From NCBI RefSeq assembly GCF_011397635.1, contig NC_064755.1, positions 20,443,282 through 20,507,281 on the forward strand: 64,000 bases of DNA, written 5' to 3'. The stretch comes from Epinephelus fuscoguttatus. Lineage: Eukaryota > Chordata > Actinopteri > Perciformes > Serranidae. Of this stretch, positions 23,620 to 37,900 are shown in pieces. The translations under genes were made by a program, and so were the position numbers. The notes below the pieces were generated by a model. It saw only the letters and a list, made by a program, of their open reading frames with translations. It was not told the origin of the DNA and did not search any database. Within the stretch, counting starts at the first letter, position 1. Each line of letters begins with the position of its first letter.

Positions 23620-24496
23620 ATTAGAAATGCTCTGATTCATCGGTCAAGCCGATATGCACCTTGTTGGCTGGCATCAACTTATCGGCAAATAAGATGACAT
23701 TCACTGATGGCAGTGGCTGATGTTTTGCTGTTGTGTCACATCAATTTTGTGCTGGTTAAAAAGCAGGGCTTGAGACTGACGGTGTCCTCCTGTCTTGGGG
23801 ATAATAGAAAATGTGTTTCGGATGAATGCAGATCTTCCCCTGGACTCATTCCGGATGAAAGGACGCAGTAAACTCACTATCAGCGTGTCAGGAGGCAGGA
23901 GGAGAGCTAGTTAGCATTAGCTGTTAGCAGCTGGTGGCCACAACTAACAGCTAATGGAGGTTGCTTGGAGTTACATATGATGCATTCAAGCTCTGTTCAG
24001 TAAAATTGAGTATTGGGCAAAGGTAAATTTTAACACTATTACGGTGTGTTCAAATGTTATCATGTAAAATGTAGTTTTGGGTGGGAAACTTGAATAAATA
24101 CAGCTGTTGGAAGGGGAAATTTGTTGATGTTTTCAGAGGGGGAATCATGATATATTACATATAGTAAAAAGTCTTTTGAAGCAGTTTTTCTTAAGGATGT
24201 TTTTCATGTGAAAGAAGGTTGTATTAAAGGCTATTTCATAAATTTGTAAGGTTGAATTTGTGCTCATTCAAATACGTAATGAAGGGCTAAATGACTTAAA
24301 AACAGTTCAGTTATTTTTTTAATGAGGATTTCTTTGTTTCTCTGACACAAAGGGGGATTAAATAACATAAAAAGAAAATAACAACAAAAAAAGTTGGTAT
24401 CGGTATCGGCTACTGGCCATCGGCCGACTTTATCAGCCACTTTTAAGCTCTGGAAACAGTATCGGCCCAGAATTTCACAGTCAGTGTGCCCCTACT
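23620..24496. mobile_element. Probable non-autonomous hAT-like element
   Basis: Left TAGAAATGCTCTGATTCATC and right end reading TAGGGGCACACTGAC in reverse complement, with subterminal copies of a TATCGGC-type motif at both ends (GGTATCGGCTACTGG, ATCGGCCGAC). TAGGGG-type ends are common in hAT elements. No transposase frame. The boundaries and superfamily are tentative. Confidence 0.45.
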
Positions 24497-24594
24497 TTAC
24501 ATGAATCATCAGGCATTCAGTTCAGACTACCACAGTGCTCAGACCAGAGCTTTTCCCACCACAGCATAAAAAATGGCCTGAAGAGGCACTGTAC

Positions 24595-24756
24595 CTGTTC
24601 CTTGAGTTCAGCCAGCTGGCCAGACAGCTGAGCCACCAGAGTGACAGTGCTGTCCAGTTTCTCCTGCAGAGAGCGCATCTCATTCTGCTCGTTGTCTCCC
24701 TCGCTGCTCACCAGAGACATGGCTCTCATACGGGGGAACCACTCCAAGTTCTTCTC
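24595..24756 (-). CDS. itpr2: itpr2 exon, C-terminal coiled coil
   Basis: Fifty-four codons: [20 protein letters not shown] then a heptad-rich segment ending [12 protein letters not shown]. The acceptor is TCCCAG and the donor GTACAG, phase 0 at both ends. The family normally has one more short exon (starting MTEQRK in mammals). If the donor is not used, the frame runs on 25 codons to a stop at 24517. Confidence 0.95.
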
Positions 24757-27700
24757 CTGGGAGGAGAGAGGGAGAGATGAGATGTGAGAGAGGTGAAAGG
24801 CATAAAAGGCTGAAATAAAGCTGACTCAGTAGGTCAGGGAGACGGCAGCAACAGCATGCTGGCACAGACAACGGCAAGAAGGATTTGCATAGACGTGCAG
24901 GGAGCATTACAGAGCTAAAGCCAGACTGCAGGAGAGAGTAAACAGAGAGGTATTGGTAATTAGAGACAGGCGTGGAGGTTTTATTATTAATCATTCCATC
25001 AGAATGGAAGCTGCTCTCTGTTTCGTGCTTGACAGTGTAAAATGTTTTAACCAGCACTGCTGTCTCTTGGATACTGCAGATAGCAATTATACACTAAATG
25101 AACAGTAACTGGCATTTCAATTCTCACCCACTCCAGCACACTGTTGATGCGGGAATGAGTCACTGTCGTCTATCAAGAACACAACTGGGAGTACAGTGTT
25201 ATTAATATGTGTGTGTATGTGTGTGTGTGTGTGTAAGTGTGTGTGTGTGTGTTCTCATGTAAAATGGAGACATTTACTTTATCGTCTGTTTTTCCAACAG
25301 CGCAGTGGACAGGGCAAACCGTCTCCTGTCATACCATGAGAAAACAGTGAGCGAAACAAACCTATGGCATTATGTAATGGACTTAAGTGCGTCTGTGTTT
25401 GTACATGTGTGGGTGTGTGTACTGTTGGCGTGCATCTGCATGGATATGTACATAGCAGACTGTGAGCAAGAGTGTGTGTTTTACAACAGGCATGCTCTTG
25501 AAAGTGAGATAGGTTTCGCAGAGACAGACTGCCATCAGCTGATCTTATGTAATATTCCTTTGCCAGTTCTTCTGATAAAAATTACTTAAAAGGTGCCGAG
25601 AGTGGGATTTGACTGGCACCACATTAAGTCCAGTAGGAGGAGTGAGGTATTCTCCCACCTACTCTTATATAAGAATAGACTACAGGGATAGAAAAACCGA
25701 TCAGTGTGCGAGACGCCGAGGACAGAGAAGAGGACATGAGGAGAGGAGAGTCTGAGGGCGGAGAGGAAGGTGGGGTGTGTGGGTTATTTGTTTTTGTTTT
25801 CCTAATTAATAAATTTATCACAGTTTACTAAATGCAATATTAATGGCCGTGGCATATTAGCAGACTCCTGCTCCGAAACTAAACTCACTTACCCATGAAC
25901 AGGACCAAGAAACTAAGTCAGAAAAATCAAAAGAAAATGTAATCATCATTTGTTACCGCCTAGCATTGACGAACTCTTACTTATTCCAAATTTAGGTCGG
26001 TCAAATCCGGAAAATTGATTTAAATTTGTGAAACATTCTGCTTTGAACTAGAAAATGAATAGCATGTGCGTCATATTTAATCATTTATGCCATGCACAAA
26101 AATAGAAAGGCACTGACAAACAACTTTTACCAGTAATTTGAGGTTATGGAAAACCAAGAACATAATTCTATTGTCACAATAGTAACACTTTAATGTCCGC
26201 TTAACACACAACAACAAAACTTTTGTGAAAATAACTTTGTGTCATATTTGTCACCATATTCTGACAGAAGTACCTGAGACAGAAAAAAGCATGTCCCTCC
26301 TCCTCTTCCTGCTGCTTCTAATGGTATTCCCTAGAATTGACCGCAGCGCACCAAAAACAGCCAGTCAGAGCCGAGGAGTCTCTAACCCAGCTTTCAATCA
26401 TGGTAATCACTACTCGTGAACAGCAGTCAAACTGTCAAACTAGGCAGCGCTGATCAAATATGAATAAAGATTCTGTAACTGCATTGCCTGTTTCTCACCT
26501 CAAATGTTTTCATAAATGTTTTTTATTGTACTGTTTAGCTGTAAAATGGGAAAATTTGCAGCCAAGCCGCCATGTTGGAGTCGACCAATGTAGGCTACCA
26601 AGAACTGCCCACTGGCCAGACCAACATTCTCATTTTACAGCTAAACAGTGCACTAAAATATGTTCCTGAAAACTTTTGATATTAGAAATAGGCAGTGCAG
26701 TAACAGAATCTTGATTCATATTTGATCAGCGCTGTCTTTGACAGTTTTACCACAATTCACGTGCAGCAATTGACAACTGCGTTAGCGACTCCTTGGCTCT
26801 GATTGGTTGTAAATATTATGGAGGGGAGGAGTTTCACAGGCACTTCAGGCATCACGGAGCTTTCCATTGGAATGAATGGACTTCCTGTTGCCTCGTCTTT
26901 GTACACATATGTAAGTAGAAACGAGGCATAAATCCTACGCACTGGACCTTTAATACTTACAGATAAAACATGTTACACAACAGTTAGTTCCGGCCCTGCA
27001 ATCTGATTGGTCAAGAGACAGTAAAACCGTGATGATATTGGAGTACAACATCACGGTTATTTCACTGTGTATGTATCACTCTGCCTCACAGCTGATTGCG
27101 ATCAGCAATCAAATCAAAACTGACGGTTAGTGTCAGTTAGGTCAGCAGTTGCGTTGTAGGCTAATTAATTCACCCACTGTCAAACAGTCAAAAATATGGA
27201 TTTATTTCCTAAAATAAGTTTTGAATTGAACTATGAATGGTCATCAGAGGAAGATGAGGGAGAGGAGAAGCTGAATCCATCTGAGCACACATCCAGGTTT
27301 GTCAGTGTTTCATCAGCGGAGCTCAATGACTTGGAGAAAAGCAACATACTGTCACATCAGAAGGCAGAGTCGGCTGTGCCTGTGAAGCGACAGTCCACCA
27401 TGCAGTCACCACAGACTTATTTCACCGGCTTAATGGACATGTGCAGATAAATGTGTATAAAGAGTAAGTGCCTGGTGCACCATGTCTGCGTTACATAGCA
27501 ACGGTGACAGCGGAGTCCTGAGGGAACTATTTTTGTTGGCGGAAGACAAATAAAATGCTTAAATTATCTATTTTGTCCTCATTTTTCAACATTTCTTAAT
27601 CAGCCTTGCTTATTTAACTGTTGAACTTTTGTATAAAAGCAATATCACACTCGAACTCGTGATGTTGTACTGTGGCCTCGTGCCTACGACCGAATCACAG

Positions 27701-30700
27701 CCGTGACGATATCACAGTACAACATCACTCCCTCTCATGAGATATTGCTTAATTAACAGCCTCACATTTAGCATCATTCTCTGCTAAAAGTTCACATTCT
27801 AACATTTAATGTTTCATCATGCTAAATGTTAGCATGTTGGTGTGTTAGCGCAAAGTTAGGCCCTCTGAGGCAGACGAGTGAGGACTGGAGGTGGGGGTGA
27901 AAGAACTGGTTGCAGATACACATAATACTGTTAATGGGTGGCTTTCCATGTACAGTGGTGGAAAAAAGTTTTCGGACACCCCATGCATTTGTGAAATATT
28001 GCATAAAGAATCACTCTTAGGTCTTCAAGAGCAATTTCTTTTAGTACAGTCACAGCCAAAATACTAAATAAATCCTAAAAAAGCCATTAAAAACTTAAAA
28101 TTGATTGATTCCATAAAATTACATAAGAAATTTTGAGTATTGGGTCATTTTGGTACCAGTGATGAAGGTCGTTCTTTTTATTAAAAGACACAATTTTTGT
28201 TGCCAAGCTTCATGTCTACATAAAGCCAGCACATTTGAAAGTTCTTCAGACACAAAAATGGCTAAAACAAGGAACCTAACGCAGGAAACACGCCTGAAGA
28301 TAAAGATTCTCAGCCAGGAAGGGTACAGCTGCTGCCAGATAGCCAGGAAGTGCAGATGCAGTCCTTCAGCAGTTGGATACACTCTGCAGAAATACAGACG
28401 AACCAACAGCTTGGAAGACAAACCAAGATCTGGGCGCCAAGGGTTTCTTCAGCAAGAAATGACCGCATCCTGATCCGCATGTACAGGCAAAACCGCCGAA
28501 TGACATCACAGGAGCTTCAGCAGCAGTGGTCAAACCAAACTGGTGTCCAGTGTTCCACCCGCACTGTACGTGGCCGACTTTTAGATCATGGCTTAAGGTC
28601 CTACAAGGCTATCAAGAAGCCCCTGATCAATGAGAGACAGAGGTTACCCCGGCGTCGTTGGGCCCAGGCACACAAGAACTGGACAGCCAGGAATTGGAAG
28701 AAGATTTTGTGGTCAGATGAGTCCAGTTTCCAGCTTTATCTTCCTCCTACTAATGTGAGGGTATGCAGAAGGCCAGGCGAAGCATTATCTCCAGCATGTA
28801 CAGTACCTACTGTCAAGCATGGTGGAGGCAGTATCATGGTTTGGGGATGCATGAGTGCTGCTGGTGTTGGTCATCTCACTGTCTGTGATGGCACATTGAA
28901 CTCTACCAAGTATTGTACCATTCTCAAAACCCACATGCTCCCTTCTGCGCGTGCACTGTTCCGTCGAGGTAAAAACTGGATGTTTCAACAAGATAATGCC
29001 CCTTGCCACACATCCAAGGCCAGTAGAACATAGCTGCAGGAGCATAGTATCCAGGTCTTAGAGTGGCCAGCTCAATCCCCGGACATGAGCCCCATTGAAA
29101 ATCTGTGGTGGATTATCAAAAGGTCTGTTTCAAAGCATAAACCAAAGAATTTAGAAGAATTAAAAGCAGTAATTCAAGAAGAATGGGGCAAGATTACCCC
29201 TCAACAGTGTGAAAGGCTCGTGGGGAACATGCCAGCCAGGATTAGAGCTCTACTACGTGCCAATGGCAGGACTACTAAATATTAATTTGATGATGTGATG
29301 GTTTATTTATTTTTTGTTCAGTTTTGAACACATTCTCTGTTATTTGTTGACTTTGATACCGACAGTGTTGAGAACTGACATATTGAAACTGTCAAGAATT
29401 TAGTTTGTTAGTTTTTCTTGTAAACAATAAACAAAAAAATATAATTTGTATTTGTTTGTATCTGATGTTGTATCTAATGCAGCCACACCCTCTGAAACAC
29501 AAAAAAGATTTTTCCACAAATATTTCATGATAATATTTGAGATTGCGTAAAATTTTAAGGGTGTCCGAAAACTTTTTTCCACCACTGTACTAGCACTTTC
29601 TAAAACTAGGTTACTTTTCTTTCACTTAAGATTTTTTGATAAGGTGCAGTTCTCTGCTACTTCTGTGACCATTATGACACATATAGGCTCTCTTTACAGT
29701 GACGAAACAACCAACACTTTTTTACAAAGACCCGGTTGCCACTTTTAACAACATTACTGAATTAAAGACAGATTGCTAGTCTTGTCAGTTAATGCTCAAA
29801 GGTTGTTGTTAGGGAGCTGCACCGGCCCTTTTGCAGTATATGTATTCATGTACATCTGACTCAGAATACTCTGCAAAAAGAGGCCCTTCATGTCGTTACT
29901 GCAGTTTAACTTTTGGTTGTTTTGCACACTCTGACCGCTTTTTACTTTTGACTAGAATACTTTTTCCGTCCCTGACTACAGGGGAAGCAGTTAGACTGAT
30001 TAAGTATGACTGTTGAGCCTCACAGTATGAATCGAGTCATTCTATAAGAGCTTGCCTGAGAATCCTGGGCTAATTTGGGCCTCAGGCATCAAGGGGCCGA
30101 TAAAATAAAAAGAATAGCTTCCTTGCTCACAGCTTCAAAAACACAAGGAAGGCTCTGAGAGCTCAAAGACAAAGCCTCAACGTCACTGAAACTGAAGACT
30201 ATCTGATGCTTGTTTCATCAAGTCATCCATAACTGATGGATTAGGTAACCTCAAAGATTCAATAAAGGGACTTAGGAAATGTCACTGGGGTGAAAACAAT
30301 ATCCCGTTTGAACGTACAGTCACTCAAGTCGGTCAAAGCATCATCTCTAAATCGATGACGTGAAGTTAAGCAGTGACTGTATAGAATCTGCACCACCCAG
30401 CTCACGTCTTGTTGCTGTTCATTAGACAGTACAGTAGTCCACTGTGTGCTGTGCTGTGCTGCACTGTCTGAATGAGTCAAGGCTTTAGTCTTGCTTCACT
30501 GATCCATTTAAACACCTCAGTGAGCACGAATTTACAGACATTCATGTGCTTCTCACTCTGCTGCCGTCGCCATACTGCTCATGTGTTTCACCACGTCCTG
30601 TAAATGTACACATTGTACTTCAGCTGTGAGAGCCACAACACCATAGAGAAAAGTTGGGTTGGTGCTGTAAATAAATTGTGGGAACAACTTCAGATGCCAC

Positions 30701-32196
30701 AAGTCTCAGACGCTACAGCAAGGCTGACAAATTACTGCTCCTGTTGAAGTTGCTATTTGTCTTTAATAACACTACTACTTGTAATTTTTTTTTTTTACAT
30801 TCAGCCATCACTTTTTTTTTTGTTTCTGAGATGAGAAAAAATACAACCCTACGACAATACGATAATCCATTTCCCAGGCGCTACAAATAACCTTTTACAT
30901 AACTACTTGAATAATTTGTATGTGGTAAAAGCAAGTGGCAGCCTCTGGGGCTGAAAAATGAAGCCAAAACAGAAGTGCCAAAAGCTGCAATTCTTTGAAT
31001 GGCCACATGGGGCTGGCATCAGAAGTGAGTCAATCCCCATAGACTCCCATGTTAAAGGCCCAACTCTGCAACAGAAGTAAACATGTTTACTGCCTGGTAC
31101 AAGAATGATTTTGGTCTCTCTAGCTAATTTTCCTGTTGATGACAACTGTACTGGGGGTGCATTTTATCGTCCTTACGTACCAAAGTTTGTTTTGGAGTTC
31201 CGCAAGGTTCTGTGCTCGGACCAATCCTATTTACTCTATATATGCTTCCTTTAGGTAACATCATTAGAAATCACTCTATAAATTTCCATTGTTATGCGGA
31301 TGATACTCAGTTGTATTTATCGATGAAGCCAGAAGAAAGTAATCAATTAACTAAACTCCATAACTGCCTTAAGGACATAAAAACTTGGATGAGCACCAAT
31401 TTCCTGATGTTAAATTCAGACAAAACTGAAGTTATTGTTCTTGGCCCCAAACAACTCAGAGACTCTTTATCTGATGACATAGTTTCTCTTGATGGCATTG
31501 CTCTGGCCTCTAGCACTACCGTAAGAAACCTCGGAGTAATATTTGATCAAGATTTGTCTTTTAATTCTCATTTAAAACAAACCTCACGGACTGCATTTTT
31601 TCATCTGCGTAATATTGCGAAAATTAGGCCTATCCTGACCCGAAAAGATGCAGAAAAATTGGTCCACGCTTTTGTTACCTCTAGGCTGGATTACTGTAAC
31701 TTTCTGTTATCAGGTAGCTCTAGTAAGTCCTTAAAAACTCTCCAGCTAATTCAGAATGCAGCAGCACGTGTACTAACAGGAACTAAGAAACGAGATCATA
31801 TTTCTCCTGTTTTAGCTTCTCTGCACTGGCTCCCTGTAAAATCCAGAATTGAATTTAAAATCCTACTGTTAACTTATAAAGCTCTAAATGGTCAAGCTCC
31901 GTCATATCTTAGAGAGCTCATAGTGCCTTATTATCCCACCAGAACACTGCGCTCTGAGAACGCAGGGTTACTCGTGGTCCCTAAAGTCTCCAAAAGTAGA
32001 TCAGGAGCCAGAGCCTTTAGCTATATACGGTCCGGGAGGCAGACACCGTCTTCACATTTAAGACTAGACTTAAGACTTTCCTCTTTGATAAAGCTTATAG
32101 TTGGGGCTGGCTCAGGCTTGCCCTGTACCAGCCCCTAGTTAGGCTGACTTAGGCCTAGTCTGCCGGAGGACCCCCCTATAATACACCGGGCACCTT

Positions 32197-32256
<60 letters not shown>

Positions 32257-32615
32257 ATTCTATTACTGCATCTTGCTAACTCAGCCATTCTGGATGTCAC
32301 TAACTCGGCTTCTTCTCCGGAGCCTTTGTGCTCCACTGTCTCTCAGATTAACTCATATCGCAGCGGCGCCTGGACAGCGTGACGTGTGTGGTTGTGCTGC
32401 TGCCGTGGTCCTGCCAGATGCCTCCTGCAGCTGCTGCTGCTGCTGCCATCATTAGTCATTAGTCATACTTCTACTGTTATTATACGCGACTATTGTCACA
32501 CATGTATACTGCCAGATATTAATACATACTTTCAACATATTGTACCACAGTAGCCAGAACTATAACTATAATATTATTACTTTCAATAATGTTGTTGTAA
32601 GCTACTGTCATTACC

Positions 32616-32651
<36 letters not shown>

Positions 32652-34297
32652 ATTGTGTCATACGGATTACTGTTGATTTATTATGCTGATCTGTTCTGTA
32701 CGACATCTATTGCACGTCTGTCCGTCCTGGAAGAGGGATCCCTCCTCAGTTGCTCTTCCTGAGGTTTCTACCATTTTTTTTCCCCGTTAAAGGGTTTTTT
32801 GGGGGGAGTTTTTCCTTATCCGCTGCGAGGGTCATAAGGACAGAGGGATGTCGTATGCTGTAAAGCCCTGTGAGGCAAATTGTGATTTGTGATATTGGGC
32901 TGTATAAATAAAATTGATTGATTGATTGATTGATTTTTATTTGACTTACCTGATTACATTTTATGAAGGCTTAGCATTATTAAGGGCGGGTTGCTTTGAG
33001 TGACAGGTTGTCTGCTGGTAGTGTTCTTGGCTTCTAAGTCAGATCCACCCTTTGCTCCTTCGCCAGCCTCTTGCCCAAATATGATCAACATGGCTTCAAA
33101 AAATGAAGACTGCAACAGCCGAAATGCCAAACTCGAGGCTTCAAACAGGAGTCCACAAAGCAATGGGTGAGGTCACAGTAGCTACATTCATTATTTTTGC
33201 AGTCTATGGGCAGACAGTTTGTCTGTTTTCTTTAATAGCTCTCAAACTGTAAATTTAGTGAAATTAGTAATGAATGAATACGTGGTTAATTCAATTTAAT
33301 GAATAGTTTTAAGTGGAATCTCTTCAAACAGCTGGGTGGGGCCTAAACAGAAGTTGATATTTTATATCACCATAATACAGTGTCTTTCAGCAGAGAAATT
33401 GTTCTCTGTTTCCTGCCCAGGGACTACAGATGAAAATTAGCTTATAGCTAACTCTGATGCAGATAAGTAGCTGTGCACTGTCCCTGTTAAACAAATAAAA
33501 TAAACAAATAAATATATTAAGCCTGAAACTGATGAGTTGATCAGAGGTTTCTATATTTATCTATTAAAAAACTATTCACAGAACAATCTCAGAATCAAGC
33601 TTCAGATCATTTTTAATCACAAGAAACTGAACATAGCTACTCAAATGAGGATTTTCCTTCATTACAAGTGCTGATATTGACACATTTTACTGGAATAATA
33701 CTCGTATTTGTAAAAAGTGCATTATCTATAACAGATATTTGCCTCAACCCTATAAAACCCCAAACATTTCATGGTTACAGTTTCTAAAATGTGAGGATTT
33801 TCTGTTTTTTTTTTCCTTTTCATATATAATTTCAAATTCAGGACCTTTGGCTTTTTTCACTTTTAGTCAGAAAGAATAAAAAAAAACTTTCTGACAGGTA
33901 GTTGAGACTGTTTAGTTTGGAGACTTATTTATTTGTAAAGAAACATAACAAATAGTCATTATATTAATATATGATCCAATTATCTGTAGCTTGTGATATA
34001 CTATGCTGTGCTCATGATATTATCACCATTCCTCAAAAAATGTACATTTATTGTGACTGTGATTAAACATTACTGTAGCTCTCTGTGTTTCTGGTTGTGC
34101 CCACAGTAATAAAATGATTCACCCTTACATGCAGTCGTGTGCACTCTGGTCAGGAAGTTAAGCTAAAAGTAGCAGAGTTCCGGCTGCTGAATGACGTCGC
34201 TTGTTATACACGACCACAGATACACAAGAGTGTCAAGAGATACAATGACACAGCACACACAGAGTTCTGCAGATAGTATCACTTACCACAGTCACCA

Positions 34298-34364
<67 letters not shown>

Positions 34365-34849
34365 ATACAAGCACTTCAGCTGAGCAGTTTCTGAAGAGCT
34401 GAGTAGTTTCATAAAGCAAACTCTGACCTCTGCCCACCACAAGTACCTTTTCCATTCGGATACCTCTGTTGCTGCTGCTGTTAGGAACGTGTTACATGTG
34501 TGTTGTAAAGTCAATAAAGGATTCATGATGTGACGGTGACTCTGTGTGTGTGCGTGTGTGTTAGAGAGAGAGAAAGGGACAGGAGAGCACGTGCCAGGCA
34601 GGGCTGAGCTATTAGCAGGCCACTTGAGATGGGTTATGTAACAGCGTTGTGGCTGCTGCAGTACCTGCTAGGCCTGTAGTCGCTGTCATAATTTTACACA
34701 CAAACACCCGCACACTAATTCCCATCCACATGCACAACACACCAACAGGACAGACACGCAGTGTAACACGATCCTACTCTTGTGCTTGGCACCACATCAC
34801 TCTGTTCTACCCAACCAGATGCACTCATTAGGGCAGTCTGTGTGTGTGT

Positions 34850-34903
<54 letters not shown>

Positions 34904-37900
34904 ACGTGCCTGTGTGCATGTGTGTGTGTGAGAGTGAGGTCATCGGGTTTCAGCTCTATTCCAACAAGGAAAGGAGAGGGCAGAGTTTTTATTAGTCCAG
35001 TAGCTTCATGTTAAGTTGTCTGCCCCAAAACTGTAGTGCAGGGGATTATGGTATAAAGATGGAGCTTAACAATGGAGCCCTAAACTGCCCCCTCCCACTC
35101 CCACCTGCCCTCAAACACACACACATATCCCCACCAAACATCAAGCCAAACTGTGGGTGCAGCTTGAAGAGGGCCGATGTAGCAGGCTCCTGCAGGGACC
35201 AACATCACGGACTCCTATACTTTCTAATTCAGACGTTTTTCCATTACAGCTTCTGTCGCTGCACCTACGCTCTCTCTAAGCCAGAGTAATTCACTGTGTG
35301 TGAGCAGATTAGGGTCTAGCAATTTAGTATAAGGCTTCCATAAAGTTCCCGAAAAGTTAACTTTTGTCACATTTTTTTTTTACGTTGTGTCACCTTTTTG
35401 CACATTGAATAGATCCTTTCTGCGTCTAAAGAGCCTCCTGTACTTTTTGTGTCAGTGTGCAGATATTTTTCTTCTATGGGTTGGGACTTCCATAAAGTTG
35501 ACTGATGAACCAGAGGCAGATTAAGAATATTTCACCTCAGTTAAATTATTAATGTTGCACTACATTTCTGCCAGGTGCCACTGTTTTGTTATTATTGTAT
35601 TGTACATGCAGCTTGCAGTCTATACCATGTAAGGTTGATTTAAGGTCACTAAAAATCTGCATCTGAAAAAAAGACTGGTCAAAATAGACAGAGATATCCT
35701 GACTTTAGTTACTAGTATCATTTCTATAAACACATATTTGCATATGTATGTGGAATACGTAGGCAACGGGACAAGATTTAGGTATGGGAAGTGCTCTGGT
35801 CTCTCTTTGTAGTCTGTTTGTAGTCTGAGTATTATTGACCAACCCCATTTGAACAGTAGGTAAAAGGTCTGTGTGGAGCGGTACAACGCAATCTTGCCAC
35901 AATCTCAGAACCCATCTTCTATTGTCTGACAGCTATTTAACTTCTAATTATATTTATCTGCATTCATGTGCAGATATCTGTGTCTGTGGAGATTAGCCGA
36001 AATGACAGGACAGACACAGGAAGTGGCCAAGCTCAGCAGTCAGACGGGAGTCACGTTCCAAACCACTCACAGCCGACAGATCTTTCCCTTCTTCCGTAAA
36101 TATTCAGTCTGATAAATATGGAAAAGTTGATCATTTTAGTGCAGGGCTACCCAGAGCTTTACATCTGTCACATGGACAATAGGTCTACACACTTATAAAC
36201 AGCGCCTGGAAGAAGATCAGCTCTGCACTCAGGATTTCAGGTTAATAGGCTAAACCATTCTTGTTAAGGCTGCTTAGCAACCTCAGACGCAACTTGCCAC
36301 CACTCTCATGAAAGCTTGCACAAAAAAGGCACAAGATTAGCGCCCAGCGCCCGACCTCGCATTTTCCAGGCTGCTAAAAACATGGCATGTGTATGGCCCC
36401 TAATTTCCAGGGCTGGTACCTGCGGTTATCACACAGGCTAGTTAATAACATGTCGGGCAGGAAATCTGAAGTGTGGGATCATTTTGAGAAGGTGAAAGAC
36501 GAACCTAAGGTGATATGTAAACTCATTCCTCGACTACAAACATGTATCATGCGAAACATGTCAGTAGCTACATACCCATTAGCCACTTAGCACAATCATT
36601 ACTGCTTTGCCGACAGCGTCATTAACAGGCAGCTCGCTCAGTGTGTGACATGCACTTGTAGATAAAATATAGGCCTATATTAATGAAGGTTCATTAGTAC
36701 GGTTTGTATTTCTCTGTAATGTAGCACAGTGTTAACAATGTTACTGATACTATTCTTTCTCACACCTTCAACTCAAACCATTGTGTTGCCCCACCCAAAA
36801 TATATCATTTCATAATTAAATTTATATCGTAAACATGTGGGCGACTAGTCGACTAATGGCCCTAAATTACGACTATTGGTCGACAGGGAAAATTCTTGGT
36901 TGGGGCCTGCCCTACTGGCTACACTAGAATTCCCAAATATTGCCCCCAGAGGCTTACTGTCATCAGACCTATAGCCAGTGGGTTCCGAGATTGGTCACTA
37001 GTGGGGCCCAAACCCTTTTGGTTGTTGTGAGTGTGGTTGGTTGTGTTTGATTTTAACTAAAATCTTTTTTGTCCATGCTAATCGTATTTAAAGGTTCTTT
37101 GTAAAGTGTAAAATGTTGACAATGATGAAGGCCACAGGTCTAAACATGTTAGCCTGACAGCAAAGTTAATACTATTTGCTGAAGGTCTAACCCTTTTAAC
37201 CGAATACTTCCCACAAAATGACCATTTGTATATCAGTTTCTCATCCCGTATTACCTGAAGTTTGTGAGGAAAACTTTGTTTTTTGCACATGTCACCATGG
37301 TGAACAAAGAATCCAAAAACAGCAAACATTCTTGGTAAATTAAAGTAAAGGGGGAACAAGTTTACCAACAGCAAAATTATATCAAAACATCTGCTTACGA
37401 GCTCTAACACAACTTAGTAGTATAATCCAAGTCTCACTGGTTCAGTCGTATGCTCAGTACTTCCCAAACATATGCATTTTGCTAAAACTTTACTATTTAA
37501 AACACTTCCACATATGAATGGTGTGCCTGGGCAACTCAATAGAATGCATGAGCAGAGCTCAAACATGCGCTTGCCCATGCCGGCTCGCAGTGTTTTAAGT
37601 AGTAAAGTTTTAGCGAAAATGCATGTGTTTTGGATGACGACTGGATGAATGAAACTTGGATTAGACTCACACGAGTTGTGTCAGAGTTTGTAAATGGATG
37701 TTTTGATATAGTTTTGTGGGCTGTCTTTACTTCAGTTCATCAAATCTTTAATTTTCATTTTAAAGGCCAATCAGATTCTTATTATGAGTTCTGAGGTCCT
37801 AGATGGACAAAAAGTAAGTCTGCCACAGCTGGACCAGTTTTTGCTAGTTGAGTTTCTGTTTGAATCTTAATAAGTAATGATGAAGGTTTTTTTCTTCTTG

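Larger units (their letters stand above)
31168..32935 (+). mobile_element. 5'-truncated L2/CR1-type LINE
   Basis: Contains a reverse-transcriptase segment, a 3' UTR with an AATAAA near 32907, and a (GATT)n tail (about 32911-32934) typical of fish L2-type (Maui-like) elements. A CT microsatellite (32195-32253) lies in the 3' UTR. The 5' end is truncated inside the RT domain just before GVPQGS. Confidence 0.85.
30938..33215. mobile_element. Interspersed repeat split by a LINE
   Basis: The flanks 30938-31167 (GCAGCCTCTGGGGCTGAAAA...) and 32936-33215 (...GCAGTCTATGG) look like the two halves of one repeat, with the LINE between them. The junction sequences (GCATTTTAT left, GATTTTTAT right) could be a short target duplication. 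That they are one family is from my recollection of fish repeats, not from a search. Confidence 0.45.

Noticed and set aside
34233-34526. Cysteine-valine or histidine-threonine repeat proteins at microsatellites
   Set aside because: Direct translations of AC/GT dinucleotide repeats; the same applies near 10800, 34840, 40660, 49550 and 55760.
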